Source: Streptomyces sp. NBC_01224 (GTDB lineage Bacteria; Actinomycetota; Actinomycetes; Streptomycetales; Streptomycetaceae). Taken from it: 64,000 bases of DNA. This document shows positions 16,128 through 24,101 of this stretch, piece by piece; positions within the stretch are counted from its first letter, which is position 1, and every line of letters starts with the position of its first letter. Under the pieces are notes generated by a model. It was given only the letters and a program-made list of their open reading frames with translations, did not search any database and had not been told where the DNA came from. The DNA lies in NCBI RefSeq assembly GCF_036002945.1, contig NZ_CP108529.1, positions 7,373,001 to 7,437,000 on the forward strand, written 5' to 3'. Both the position numbers and the translations under genes were made by a program.

Positions 16128-17668
16128 GCAGTCTCGAACAGCATGCGGAAACCTCCCAAGAGCTGCGCAGCCCGGGGCGGTGGATCGCCCTGGCCGTCCT
16201 CGTCCTCGCTGTGCTGCTTGTGGCCGTGGACGCCACAGTCCTCGGCCTCGCCACCCCCTTCCTCACCGAGGACCTCAAGCCGTCCGGTACCCAGCTGCTC
16301 TGGATCGGCGACGTCTACTCCTTCGTCATCGCCGGGCTCCTCGTCTCCATGGGCAGCCTCGGTGACCGCATCGGCCGCAAGAAACTGCTGCTGACCGGTG
16401 CCGTCGCCTTCGGCGCGGTGTCCGTACTCAACGCCTACGCGAGCACGCCCGAGATGATGATCCTGGCGCGGGCGCTGCTCGGTGTCGCCGGTGCCACCCT
16501 GATGCCGTCCACGCTCGCCCTGATCCGCAACCTCTTCCACGATCCGCGCGAGCGCAGCCTCGCCATCGGTATCTGGGGAGCCATGGCCTCCGCGGGTGCG
16601 GCCGTCGGCCCCGTCGTCGGCGGCTTCCTCCTGGAGCACTTCTGGTGGGGCTCGGTCTTCCTGATCAACCTGCCGGTCATGGCCGTTCTCGTGGTCGTCG
16701 GCATCAAAATGATCCCCGAGTCGAAGAATCCGGCACCGGGCCCGTGGGACCTCGTCAGCGTGGCGCTCTCCTTCATCGGCATGATCGGAGTCGTATACGC
16801 CGTCAAGGAGCTGGCCGCGCACGGCGCGGGCTGGGAGGTCGCCGTCGCGGGCATCGGCGGCATGGCCGCGCTCTGCTGGTTCGTACGCAGACAACTCACG
16901 CTCCCCGCGCCCCTGCTGGACATGCGGCTCTTCCACCACCGGGGCTTCTCGGGTGCGGTCCTCGCCGATCTGCTGACCATCCTCGGCCTGTCCGGGCTCG
17001 TCTTCTTCCTCTCCCAGTTCCTGCAACTGGTACAGGGACGCGGGCCGCTGGAGGCCGGGCTCGCCGAACTGCCCGCGGCCGTCGGTGCGGTCACCGCGGG
17101 TCTGATCGCCGGCCTGGCGGCCCGGCGCTACTCGGTGCGGTCGGTGGTGTCCGGCGGTCTCGGGGCGATCGGCCTGGCGCTCGCCGCGGTCACCCTGATT
17201 CACAAGGAGACCGCCTATCCGCTGATCGGCGCGGTGCTGCTGGTCGTCGGCGTCGGTGCGGGCTTCGCCTTCACCGTCACCTCCGATGTGATTCTCTCCA
17301 GCGTCCCGAAGGAGCAGGCAGGCTCCGCGGGCGCGGTCTCCGAGACGGCGTACGAACTCGGTGCGGCCCTCGGCATCGCCCTGCTCGGCTCCATCGTCAC
17401 CGGCGTCTACCAGGACTTCGCCACCCCGAAGGGCGTCCCGTCCGTCAACGCCGCAGCGGCCCATGAGTCGCTGGGCGGCGCCGTCGAAGCGGCCCACGGC
17501 CTTCCGGCGCAGCAGGCGGGCGCGCTGGTCTCCGCGGCACAGGAGTCGTTCGTCGACGGACTGCGGCTCGCGGCGGGGGCCGGCGCGACGGTCCTGCTGG
17601 CGACGGCCGTCGCCGCCTGGTTCCTGTTGCGCGGTCAGAAGCTGGAGGACGGCATCGTCCACCAGTAG
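16124..17668 (+). CDS. MFS drug-efflux transporter, DHA2 (14-helix) type
   Basis: A 514-residue integral membrane antiporter that exports drugs using the proton gradient. About 14 hydrophobic segments are visible from residue 18 to 507. Motif A reads GSLGDRIGRKKLLL after helix 2, and motif C-like glycines occur in AVGPVVGGFLL. Asp in VAVDATVLGLATPF of helix 1 is typical of QacA/SmvA-like pumps for cationic compounds. Regulation is by the overlapping TetR gene. A 27-bp perfect hairpin follows the gene. Confidence 0.92.
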   Translation: MSSLEQHAETSQELRSPGRWIALAVLVLAVLLVAVDATVLGLATPFLTEDLKPSGTQLLWIGDVYSFVIAGLLVSMGSLGDRIGRKKLLLTGAVAFGAVSVLNAYASTPEMMILARALLGVAGATLMPSTLALIRNLFHDPRERSLAIGIWGAMASAGAAVGPVVGGFLLEHFWWGSVFLINLPVMAVLVVVGIKMIPESKNPAPGPWDLVSVALSFIGMIGVVYAVKELAAHGAGWEVAVAGIGGMAALCWFVRRQLTLPAPLLDMRLFHHRGFSGAVLADLLTILGLSGLVFFLSQFLQLVQGRGPLEAGLAELPAAVGAVTAGLIAGLAARRYSVRSVVSGGLGAIGLALAAVTLIHKETAYPLIGAVLLVVGVGAGFAFTVTSDVILSSVPKEQAGSAGAVSETAYELGAALGIALLGSIVTGVYQDFATPKGVPSVNAAAAHESLGGAVEAAHGLPAQQAGALVSAAQESFVDGLRLAAGAGATVLLATAVAAWFLLRGQKLEDGIVHQ

Positions 17669-17698
17669 CCGCCCGCGCCTTGGGCCGTACGAGTTGTC

Positions 17699-17767
17699 AT
17701 GACATACGGAAGGGCCCGTACCCCACCAACCGGCGGTTTCTGGGGTACGGGCCCTTCCGTATGTCAT
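17699..17767. terminator. Bidirectional terminator, perfect 27-bp stem
   Basis: Arms 17699-17725 and 17741-17767 are exact complements around a 15-base loop. It sits between the converging ends of the efflux gene (17668) and the acyltransferase gene (17783) and would stop transcription both ways. Confidence 0.92.
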
Positions 17768-17782
17768 GCGCCGCGCGTCAGC

Positions 17783-18454
17783 TCACGCGGCCTTGGCCTT
17801 CGTCGCATACATGTCGACGTACTCCTGACCCGACAGCCGCATCACCTCGGCCATCACGGAGTCGGTCACCGCCCGCAGCACATAGCGGTCGCGGTCCATG
17901 CCCTCGTAGCGGGAGAACTCCATCGGAGCGCCGAAACGGACCGTCACCTTGCCGGGACGGGGCACACCGGTGCCACCGGGCTGCAGCTTGTCCGTACCGA
18001 TCATCGCGAACGGCACCACCGGCGCACCCGTCATCAGCGTCAGCCGGGCGATGCCCGTACGGCCCCGGTAGAGGCGGCCGTCGGGGGAGCGGGTGCCCTC
18101 CGGGTAGATGGCGAACGCCTTGCCCTCCTCCAGCACCCGACGGCCCGTCATCAGCGCCGCGACACCGCCGCGGCCGCCGTCCCGGTCCACCGGGATCATG
18201 CCGCAGCCCGTGAAGAACCAGGCCATCGCCCGGCCCTTGAGCCCCTTGCCCGTCACGTACTCGTCCTTGCCGATGTAGGAAACCTGCCGGTCGCAGCAGA
18301 TCGGCATGATCATCGAGTCGATGAACGTCAGATGATTGCCCGCGAGGATCACCGGACCGTCCCCGGGAATGTTTTCCACACCCTCCACCTGGGGGCGGAA
18401 CATCAGACGCAAGATCGGTCCGAGCACTGCCTTGATGAGTGCGTGTCGGGACAA
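17783..18454 (-). CDS. 1-acyl-sn-glycerol-3-phosphate acyltransferase (PlsC family)
   Basis: A 223-residue acyltransferase of the PlsC/LPLAT family, which adds the second fatty acid to lysophosphatidate in phospholipid synthesis at the inner membrane face. The HX4D motif is HLTFID (H41, D46), and the glycerophosphate-binding motif is PEGTRS (118-123). A hydrophobic stretch at about 5-20 could anchor it. Start: TTG at 18454 with GGAGG five bases upstream (CCTCC at 18460-18464 on the plus strand). No ATG or GTG in frame has a comparable site before the HX4D motif. It is divergent from the glycerophosphodiesterase gene. Confidence 0.9.
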   Translation of the reverse strand: MSRHALIKAVLGPILRLMFRPQVEGVENIPGDGPVILAGNHLTFIDSMIMPICCDRQVSYIGKDEYVTGKGLKGRAMAWFFTGCGMIPVDRDGGRGGVAALMTGRRVLEEGKAFAIYPEGTRSPDGRLYRGRTGIARLTLMTGAPVVPFAMIGTDKLQPGGTGVPRPGKVTVRFGAPMEFSRYEGMDRDRYVLRAVTDSVMAEVMRLSGQEYVDMYATKAKAA

Positions 18455-18555
18455 CGGTTCCTCCGGTGTAGTGGCCGGGCCGGCCGGGGCGCGGGATCGT
18501 GACGGTCCATGCAGGTGAGGACGATACTCGCGGGTACTCGCCCCTCGCACATCGG

Positions 18556-18609
18556 GTTCATCGAGCGGATACGCAGTGTTGACGTGTGTTTCCGCCAAGT
18601 TCGTCCAGG
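18556..18609 (+). promoter_or_regulatory. Possible PHO box upstream of the glycerophosphodiesterase gene
   Basis: GTT-beginning units recur with roughly 11-base spacing: GTTCATC at 18556, GTTGACG at 18578, GTTTCCG at 18588 and GTTCGTC at 18599. PhoP boxes in Streptomyces are 11-base direct repeats of the GTTCACC type, and glpQ-type genes are known PhoP targets. The match is degenerate, and one 11-base unit (18567) does not fit. Confidence 0.4.
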
Positions 18610-18688
18610 AGCTGCTCCTACGACGGTACGACTCCATACGCTCGGTCCTCGCCCGACAGGTGCGAGACATCACACGCGAGGAGCATTC

Positions 18689-19879
18689 ATGACAGAGCGC
18701 GCACAGGCAGGTCCCGGCCGCAGAACCCTGCTGGGAGCGGGGGCCGCCGTACTGGGCACGGCCGCCCTCGGACTGGCCGGCGGACCGGCCGACGCCGCCG
18801 GGAACGCTGCCGGAAACGCCTCCGAGCGGTCCGGAGGCCACGGCGGGGGCCACGGCTTCCGCCTCGACCTGCCGGTGCCCACCGTCATAGGACACCGCGG
18901 CACCAGCGGCTACCGGCCCGAGCACACCCTCGGCTCCTACCAGCTGGCCCTCGACATGGGCGCGCACATCATCGAGCAGGACCTGGTGCCGACCAAGGAC
19001 GGCCATCTCGTCTGCCGTCACGAGAACGACATCACCGCCACCACCGATGTCTCCGCCCACCCCGAGTTCGCGAGCCGCAGAACCACGAAGAAGGTCGACG
19101 GGGTCTCTCTCACCGGCTGGTTCACCGAGGACTTCACCCTCGCCGAGCTGAAGACGCTCCGCGCCAAGGAGCGCATCCCCGGCACCCGTCAGAAGAACAC
19201 GCTCTACGACGGCCGCTGGGAGGTACCCACGTTCGAAGAGGTGCTCCAGTGGGCCGACCGCGAGGGCCGCAAGCGCGGCAAGCCGGTCTGGCTGTACGTC
19301 GAGACCAAGCACCCCACGTACTTCCGCGGCCTCGGCCTCGGACTCGAGGAGCCACTCGCCAAGCTGCTGCGCCGCTACAACCGCCACCGCAAGCAGTCGC
19401 CGCTCGTCCTCCAGTCCTTCGAGCCCGGCAGCATCCAGCGGCTGGCCGGACTCGTCGCCACCCCGCGCGTCGTACTGCTCTCCGGCGCGGGCGAGCGCCC
19501 CTGGGACTTCGTGACGTCCGGAGATCCGCGTACCGTCGCCGACCTGGTGAAGCCCGAGGGCCTGAAGTGGATGGCGTCCTTCGCACAGGGCATCGGACCC
19601 ACTCTGGACCTGATCATTCCCAAGGACGCCTCGGGCCGGCTCACCGCACCGACCACCCTGGTGAAGGATGCGCACGCCCAGGGCCTGGTCCTCCACCCGT
19701 ACACCATGCGCAACGAGAACTCCTTCCTCCCTGCCGACTTCCGACGCGGCACGGACCCCAACGCGTACGGTGACGCATTCGGCGCGTTCCAGGCCTACTT
19801 CGCGACGGGCATCGACGGGATCTTCTCCGACAATCCAGACACCGCTCTTCTCGCTGCGGCGGACTTCACCGCGAAGTGA
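18689..19879 (+). CDS. Secreted glycerophosphodiester phosphodiesterase (Tat substrate)
   Basis: A 396-residue exported enzyme that hydrolyses glycerophosphodiesters to glycerol 3-phosphate and an alcohol, a source of phosphate and carbon. The N-terminus has a twin-arginine signal (GRRTLLGAGAAVLGTAALG) ending near residue 38 at ADA-A. The GDPD domain starts with VIGHRGTSGYRPEHT, the HRG motif, and continues with EQDLVPTKDGHLVCRHE, which supplies the acidic metal ligands and the second catalytic His. The ATG at 18689 has GAGGAG five bases upstream. A possible PHO box lies in the leader, which would fit induction on phosphate starvation. Confidence 0.93.
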   Translation: MTERAQAGPGRRTLLGAGAAVLGTAALGLAGGPADAAGNAAGNASERSGGHGGGHGFRLDLPVPTVIGHRGTSGYRPEHTLGSYQLALDMGAHIIEQDLVPTKDGHLVCRHENDITATTDVSAHPEFASRRTTKKVDGVSLTGWFTEDFTLAELKTLRAKERIPGTRQKNTLYDGRWEVPTFEEVLQWADREGRKRGKPVWLYVETKHPTYFRGLGLGLEEPLAKLLRRYNRHRKQSPLVLQSFEPGSIQRLAGLVATPRVVLLSGAGERPWDFVTSGDPRTVADLVKPEGLKWMASFAQGIGPTLDLIIPKDASGRLTAPTTLVKDAHAQGLVLHPYTMRNENSFLPADFRRGTDPNAYGDAFGAFQAYFATGIDGIFSDNPDTALLAAADFTAK

Positions 19880-19889
19880 CACCGGCGTC

Positions 19890-19926
19890 AGCACCCGGCC
19901 GGGGCGTGCCCCGGTCGGGTGGTGCT
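19890..19926 (+). terminator. Terminator after the glycerophosphodiesterase gene
   Basis: A stem of about 16 pairs with a 2-base centre (19890-19905 with 19908-19926, one G-U pair and a bulge), starting 11 bases past the stop codon. Confidence 0.65.
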
Positions 19927-19973
19927 CGCCGGCTACGGCAACCGGCCGTCGGCACAGGTGCGTCGGCCGGGGC

Positions 19974-20540
19974 ATGACGCTTATCGATCTTGCCCCCATG
20001 GGGACCGCCGTCGGCCCTGCGGCGGTCGTCCATTCCCTGTATCCACTGGTGAGTGCCGAGGCCGCGGCCGAGGCGGCAGCCTCGGCAACGGGCGCGGCGA
20101 TCGAAACCGCCGATCTCGAACAGGCCGTCTGGCTACGGCTGCTGGAGCGGCTCGCGCAGGACGGGCCGCCGGTGGACACGGCGCGCTGGGTGCGGGACGC
20201 CGTACGGGCGGAGGCCCGCAGGGCCCGCCGTACCGCCCGGCGCGAACGCCCTTACCGTGACGAGACCTCCGCGGATCCGGCCGGCTGCCCGGAGCGGATC
20301 GCCGTCGGCGCCGACGAACGCCGGGCGCTGCGTGCCGCGGTGGAACGGCTGCCCGGCCGGTGCGCCCGGCTGCTGGCGGCGATGCTCGCGCCCAGTGATC
20401 CCACCTACCGGGAAATCGCAGGGAAGTTGGGTATGTCACAGGGGAGTTTGGGTCCGATCCGTTCCCGATGCCTTGGATGTCTGCGCAGAATGCTCGCGGC
20501 GGAGGTTGTAGCTCCTGAACTGCGGGGAAAGGAGCGTTAG
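19974..20540 (+). CDS. ECF-like RNA polymerase sigma factor
   Basis: A 188-residue protein with a divergent region 2 at about 45-95 (DLEQAVWLRLLERL and ARWVRDAVRAEARRARR) and a clear region-4 helix-turn-helix at about 125-175 (AAVERLPGRCARLLAAM, then YREIAGKLGMSQGSLGPI). The -35-reading helix is therefore intact, while region 2 is only weakly recognisable. No anti-sigma gene is next to it. The ATG at 19974 lacks a strong Shine-Dalgarno; the in-frame ATG at 19998 is an alternative start. The regulon is unknown. Confidence 0.75.
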   Translation: MTLIDLAPMGTAVGPAAVVHSLYPLVSAEAAAEAAASATGAAIETADLEQAVWLRLLERLAQDGPPVDTARWVRDAVRAEARRARRTARRERPYRDETSADPAGCPERIAVGADERRALRAAVERLPGRCARLLAAMLAPSDPTYREIAGKLGMSQGSLGPIRSRCLGCLRRMLAAEVVAPELRGKER

Positions 20541-20576
20541 ACAACCGGTGGATCAGGTGGGCGGAGGCATGCGCAC

Positions 20577-21080
20577 ATGGGCATGAGCGTGATCATCTCG
20601 GCAGCGGCGGCACAGGACGCCGAGCAGATCTTGAAACTTCAGTACCTCTGCTTCCAGAGCGAGGCGGAGCTGTACGGGAACTACCGGATCGACCCGCTCG
20701 TCCAGACCCTCGATTCGGTGCGCGCGGAGATCGCCACGAATCTGGTGTTCGTGGCGCGGCTGGGGGACGAAGTCGTCGGCTCGGTCCGTGGATCCACCGA
20801 TCAGGACGGCACCGGTCAGATCGCGAGGCTCTGCGTCCACCCGCGGCTCCAGGGGCACGGGCTCGGCGCCCGGCTGCTGCGGGCCGCGGAGTCGGGACTC
20901 GTCGACGAGCGGTCGGCCACTCGCTTCCGGCTGCACACCGGCCATCGCAGCGAGGGCAATCTGCGGCTCTACCAGCGGGCGGGTTACGCCCTCGTGGGCA
21001 ACGAGACCGGCCGGGACGGGGTCCGGATGATCCTGCTGGAGAAGGACGCGACCGCCCCCGCCTATGTGGCCAGCGCGTAG
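20577..21080 (+). CDS. GNAT-family N-acetyltransferase
   Basis: A 167-residue single-domain GNAT enzyme, which moves an acetyl group from acetyl-CoA to an amine. The acetyl-CoA pyrophosphate loop is QGHGLGARLL in the block IARLCVHPRLQGHG (about 90-108), and the C-terminal beta strand reads LYQRAGYALVGNE. GGAGG at 20563-20567 lies nine bases before the ATG at 20577; MSVII at 20583 is an alternative. The substrate cannot be told from sequence. Confidence 0.88.
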   Translation: MGMSVIISAAAAQDAEQILKLQYLCFQSEAELYGNYRIDPLVQTLDSVRAEIATNLVFVARLGDEVVGSVRGSTDQDGTGQIARLCVHPRLQGHGLGARLLRAAESGLVDERSATRFRLHTGHRSEGNLRLYQRAGYALVGNETGRDGVRMILLEKDATAPAYVASA

Positions 21081-21105
21081 GGCCGGTTACGCATTCTCGC
21101 TCCGC

Positions 21106-21543
21106 CTACGCGTTTCTCGCCCGGCGCAGCCACATCATCCCGGTGATCGGCAGGATCACCGGGATGAACAGATAGCCCATACCGAAGTCGGACCAGACGG
21201 TGGCGTCCGCGAACGCCGAGGGCTCCACCATCGTCCAGGTCCCCACGACCAGCACACCCAGGAGCTCGGCGGCGCAGCACACCAGCGCCGACCTGCGTGC
21301 CTTCTCGCCGCCGCGCACCAGCGAGTACGTGATGAATCCGTACACGAGGGCGGCGACGGCCGACAGCGCATAGGCGAGCGGCGCCTTGTCGAAGTCCAGG
21401 ATCATCTGGACGATCGAGCGGGAGGCCGCCGCGACGGTGAACACCCCGTAGAACCAGACCAGCACGCGGCCGGGACCGGTGCCGAGGTCGAAGGGCTGCT
21501 TCTCGCCGGTGGCCGCCGCGGGGGTGCGATCGGTGTCGGTCAC
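21106..21543 (-). CDS. Small integral membrane protein, four helices
   Basis: A 145-residue protein with four predicted transmembrane segments, at about 27-47, 56-76, 86-104 and 118-138. The last loop ends in a basic tail, RRARNA. I do not recognise a functional motif. The GTG start at 21543 lies two bases past the stop of the upstream membrane-protein gene, so the two are translated together and may form one complex. It ends 25 bases from the GNAT gene stop in a convergent arrangement. Confidence 0.7.
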   Translation of the reverse strand: MTDTDRTPAAATGEKQPFDLGTGPGRVLVWFYGVFTVAAASRSIVQMILDFDKAPLAYALSAVAALVYGFITYSLVRGGEKARRSALVCCAAELLGVLVVGTWTMVEPSAFADATVWSDFGMGYLFIPVILPITGMMWLRRARNA

Positions 21544-21545
21544 GG

Positions 21546-21905
21546 TCAGTTTCCCCAGATGTCGTAGAGCCGAACTTCAAGGACGGCCAGCACGACCGCC
21601 CCCGCCGCCACCGTCACCGAACCCCATCGGGTCCGCTCGGTGAGCGACAGGAAACCGGCCGCGGGCACGGCGAGGAAGGCACCGATCAGATACGCGATGA
21701 AGATCGTCATGCCCTGCTCGGGCCGTTCGCCCCGGGACAGCTGCACGATGCCCACCACCAGCTGGGCCAGCGCCAGCAGGGAGACCACTGCCATCCCGAT
21801 GAAGTGCCAGTCCTTGGTCGGCTGGTCCCGGTATGCGGCGAATCCGCACCAGGCGGCGAGGGCGAGCGCGGTCACGGCGACCGCGACCGTCAGGGCGTCA
21901 AGCAT
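21546..21905 (-). CDS. Small integral membrane protein, four helices
   Basis: A 119-residue protein with four hydrophobic segments, at about 3-23, 35-57, 66-86 and 93-112. There is no catalytic motif. Its gene is immediately upstream of, and coupled to, the 145-residue membrane protein gene. No Shine-Dalgarno is visible before the ATG at 21905. Instead TAATAC lies nine bases upstream, so the transcript may be leaderless or nearly so. Confidence 0.7.
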   Translation of the reverse strand: MLDALTVAVAVTALALAAWCGFAAYRDQPTKDWHFIGMAVVSLLALAQLVVGIVQLSRGERPEQGMTIFIAYLIGAFLAVPAAGFLSLTERTRWGSVTVAAGAVVLAVLEVRLYDIWGN

Positions 21906-21997
21906 GAGGTGAGGGTATTACGGACCAAAAGGCCCCCTGCGTGCGCCCCCGTACCCGGAGGACATGGCCCGAGGACAAGGCCCTAGTGTCGATGCAC

Positions 21998-22645
21998 ATG
22001 AAGATCCATGCCGAAGCCCTGCTGTTCGACAACGACGGAACACTGCTCTCCTCGATCGAGTCGGTCTACCGCTGCTGGACCCGGTGGGCCCAGGAGTACG
22101 GGATCACGGCGGAGGACTTCCGGGGCATCGAACTGCACGGCCGGACGGCAGGCGAGATCATCGCCGAGCTGCTCCCCGTGGACCGGGTCGACGGGGCCCT
22201 GGCCCGTATAGAACAGCTGGAGGTCGAGGACGCCCCCGGCGGAGTCGTGATCCTGCCCGGCACCAAGGAACTGCTCGGTGCGCTGCCCGCGCACCGCTGG
22301 GCCGTCGTCACCTCCGCCACCCGACCGCTCGGCGAGGCCCGGCTGCGCGAGGTGGGGATCGACTTCCCCGTGATGATCGCCGCCGAGGACGTCACCCGGG
22401 GCAAGCCCGACCCCGAGCCCTATCTCCTGGCCGCCGAGCGCCTCGGGGTAGACCCGGCCCGCTGTGTGGTCTTCGAGGACGCCCCCGCCGGACTGCGGGC
22501 CGGACGGGCGGCAGGCATGAAGACCGTGGCCTTGGCCACAACGCACGACCGATCCGAGCTGGACGCGGATGTTGTCATCGATGACCTCTCCGCCGTATCG
22601 GTGCAGGTCACAGCCCAGGGCGTGGAAATCACGGCGGCCGGCTGA
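21998..22645 (+). CDS. HAD-family sugar-phosphate phosphatase-like hydrolase
   Basis: A 215-residue phosphatase of the HAD superfamily. Motif I is LLFDNDGTLL (nucleophile first Asp; most relatives read DxDGT), motif II VVTSATR, motif III GKPDPEPYL and motif IV VFEDAPAGLRAG. The small cap domain between motifs I and II fits the beta-phosphoglucomutase / 2-deoxyglucose-6-phosphatase group. The ATG at 21998 follows TAGTGT (21984-21989) by eight bases, so a leaderless start is likely; ATG 21992 and GTG 21986 are alternatives. The substrate is not known. Confidence 0.87.
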   Translation: MKIHAEALLFDNDGTLLSSIESVYRCWTRWAQEYGITAEDFRGIELHGRTAGEIIAELLPVDRVDGALARIEQLEVEDAPGGVVILPGTKELLGALPAHRWAVVTSATRPLGEARLREVGIDFPVMIAAEDVTRGKPDPEPYLLAAERLGVDPARCVVFEDAPAGLRAGRAAGMKTVALATTHDRSELDADVVIDDLSAVSVQVTAQGVEITAAG

Positions 22646-22727
22646 ACCGGATCGCACCGCCATCCACGGCTGTCCGCTATTCGGACAGACGGACGGGGCG
22701 GAACGTTACGTCTGTTTTACTTGGGCC

Positions 22728-22814
22728 ATGACCACGACGAGCAACCGCATCCTTGCGACCGAGGCGATCACGACGCCCGGTGCTCGTTGTATGTGTCGAA
22801 TGCGCGCCTTCTGA
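22728..22814 (+). CDS. 28-residue Cys/Met leader peptide upstream of metNIQ
   Basis: A short frame starting ATG at 22728 and ending TGA at 22812-22814. It encodes MTTTSNRILATEAITTPG followed by ARCMCRMRAF. The cluster Cys-Met-Cys-Arg-Met at residues 21-25 is striking because Cys and Met are the rarest amino acids here, and the downstream operon imports methionine. Ribosome stalling on these codons could report Cys or Met shortage. The bases just before the Cys codons (22778-22787) pair perfectly with 22889-22898. There is no Shine-Dalgarno, so translation may start leaderless. Confidence 0.6.
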   Translation: MTTTSNRILATEAITTPGARCMCRMRAF

Positions 22815-22906
22815 GGGCCCCCGCCTGAGCCTCGCGCCCCGAAGCGAGACCGAGCCCGAGCCGTCCGCACCCGGCGGAACGAGCCTGCACGAGCACCGCT
22901 GTTCCG
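22778..22906 (+). promoter_or_regulatory. Candidate attenuator structure in the metNIQ leader
   Basis: Segment 22778-22787 is the exact complement of 22889-22898, ten pairs spanning the Cys/Met codons. A second stem, CGGAAC 22875-22880 with GTTCCG 22901-22906, and a local hairpin at 22831-22848 lie downstream. A ribosome stalled at 22788-22802 would cover the first arm and favour the other folds. Between 22907 and 23039 I see no further gene. Confidence 0.45.
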
Positions 22907-23039
22907 GCCACCGCCGCAGCCGGCCGTGCCGAGACCCCCGCTTGGAACGTCCGATCGAAACGTCCAAACAGTCTCATCAGACGAATGCCCCGTGCCCGGC
23001 GGACACCGCGCCGCGCACTCGACAGTGACGGAAACCCCT

Positions 23040-24101
23040 GTGATCACCACTTCGGGCCTCACGAAGGTCTACCAGTCGCGCGGCCGCGAGGTCACCGCCC
23101 TGGACGGCGTCGACCTGCACGTCCGCGAGGGCGAGGTGTACGGCGTCATCGGACAGAGCGGCGCCGGAAAATCCTCCCTCATCCGCTGCATCAACCTCCT
23201 GGAACGCCCCACCTCCGGCACCGTGACCGTGGCCGGCCAGGACCTCACCGCCCTCGCCGGCCGGGGCCGCCGGGCCGGCAAGGAGCTGCGCGAGGCGCGC
23301 AGCCGCATCGGTATGGTCTTCCAGCACTTCAACCTGCTGGCCTCGCGCAACGTCCAGGACAACGTCGAACTCCCGCTGGAGATCCTCGGCGTCTTCGGCA
23401 AGGACCGCTCCCGCAAGGCCCTCGAACTCCTCGACCTGGTCGGCCTCGCCGACAAGGCCAAGGCCTACCCCGGCCAGCTCTCGGGCGGGCAGAAGCAGCG
23501 CGTCGGCATCGCCCGCGCGCTCGCCGGAGACCCCAAGGTGCTGCTCTCCGACGAGGCGACCTCCGCCCTCGACCCCGAGACCACCCGCTCCGTCCTCCAG
23601 CTGTTGCGCGACCTCAACCAGCAGCTCGGCCTGACCGTTCTGCTCATCACGCACGAGATGGACGTCGTCAAGACGATCTGCGACTCGGCCGCGCTGATGC
23701 AGCAGGGGCGCATCGTCGAGTCGGGCACCGTCGGTGAACTGCTCGCCACCCCCGGCTCCGAACTGGCCCACGAGCTGTTCCCCGTCGGCGGTACGGCCTC
23801 CGGCCCCGATCGCACGGTCGTCGACGTCACGTTCCACGGGGAGGCCGCCACCCAGCCGGTGATCTCCCAGCTCTCCCGTACATACAACATCGACATCTCG
23901 ATCCTGGGCGCCGCGATGGACACCGTCGGCGGCAACCAGATCGGCCGGATGCGCATCGAGCTGCCCGGCCGCTTCGAGGAGAACGTCGTCCCGATCGGCT
24001 TCCTGCGAGAGCAGGGCCTGCAGGCCGAGGTCGTGGAGCACGACGCCGCCTCCATCCCCGTACAGACTCCCGCCCCGCTCACCAAGGAGGTGGCGAAGTG
24101 A
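23040..24101 (+). CDS. metN: Methionine ABC transporter ATP-binding protein
   Basis: A 353-residue ATPase that powers methionine uptake by MetI and MetQ. Walker A is GQSGAGKSSLI near residue 41, the ABC signature LSGGQKQRVGIARAL and Walker B VLLSDEATSALD. The C-terminal 90 residues form the NIL/ACT-like domain that lets methionine inhibit the transporter (GAAMDTVGGNQIGRM). The start is uncertain: GTG at 23040 has GGAAA five bases upstream, and GTG at 23025 is also possible. The gene overlaps metI by four bases. Expression may be controlled by the Cys/Met leader peptide 200 bases upstream. Confidence 0.95.
   Translation: MITTSGLTKVYQSRGREVTALDGVDLHVREGEVYGVIGQSGAGKSSLIRCINLLERPTSGTVTVAGQDLTALAGRGRRAGKELREARSRIGMVFQHFNLLASRNVQDNVELPLEILGVFGKDRSRKALELLDLVGLADKAKAYPGQLSGGQKQRVGIARALAGDPKVLLSDEATSALDPETTRSVLQLLRDLNQQLGLTVLLITHEMDVVKTICDSAALMQQGRIVESGTVGELLATPGSELAHELFPVGGTASGPDRTVVDVTFHGEAATQPVISQLSRTYNIDISILGAAMDTVGGNQIGRMRIELPGRFEENVVPIGFLREQGLQAEVVEHDAASIPVQTPAPLTKEVAK

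Noticed and set aside
16124..17668. Part of an antibiotic biosynthesis cluster with the TetR gene
   Set aside because: Neighbouring genes are housekeeping or unrelated; no biosynthetic enzymes are nearby.
22815..23039. SAM riboswitch before metN
   Set aside because: None of the conserved core elements of the SAM-I/IV class could be seen. The leader peptide explains the region better.
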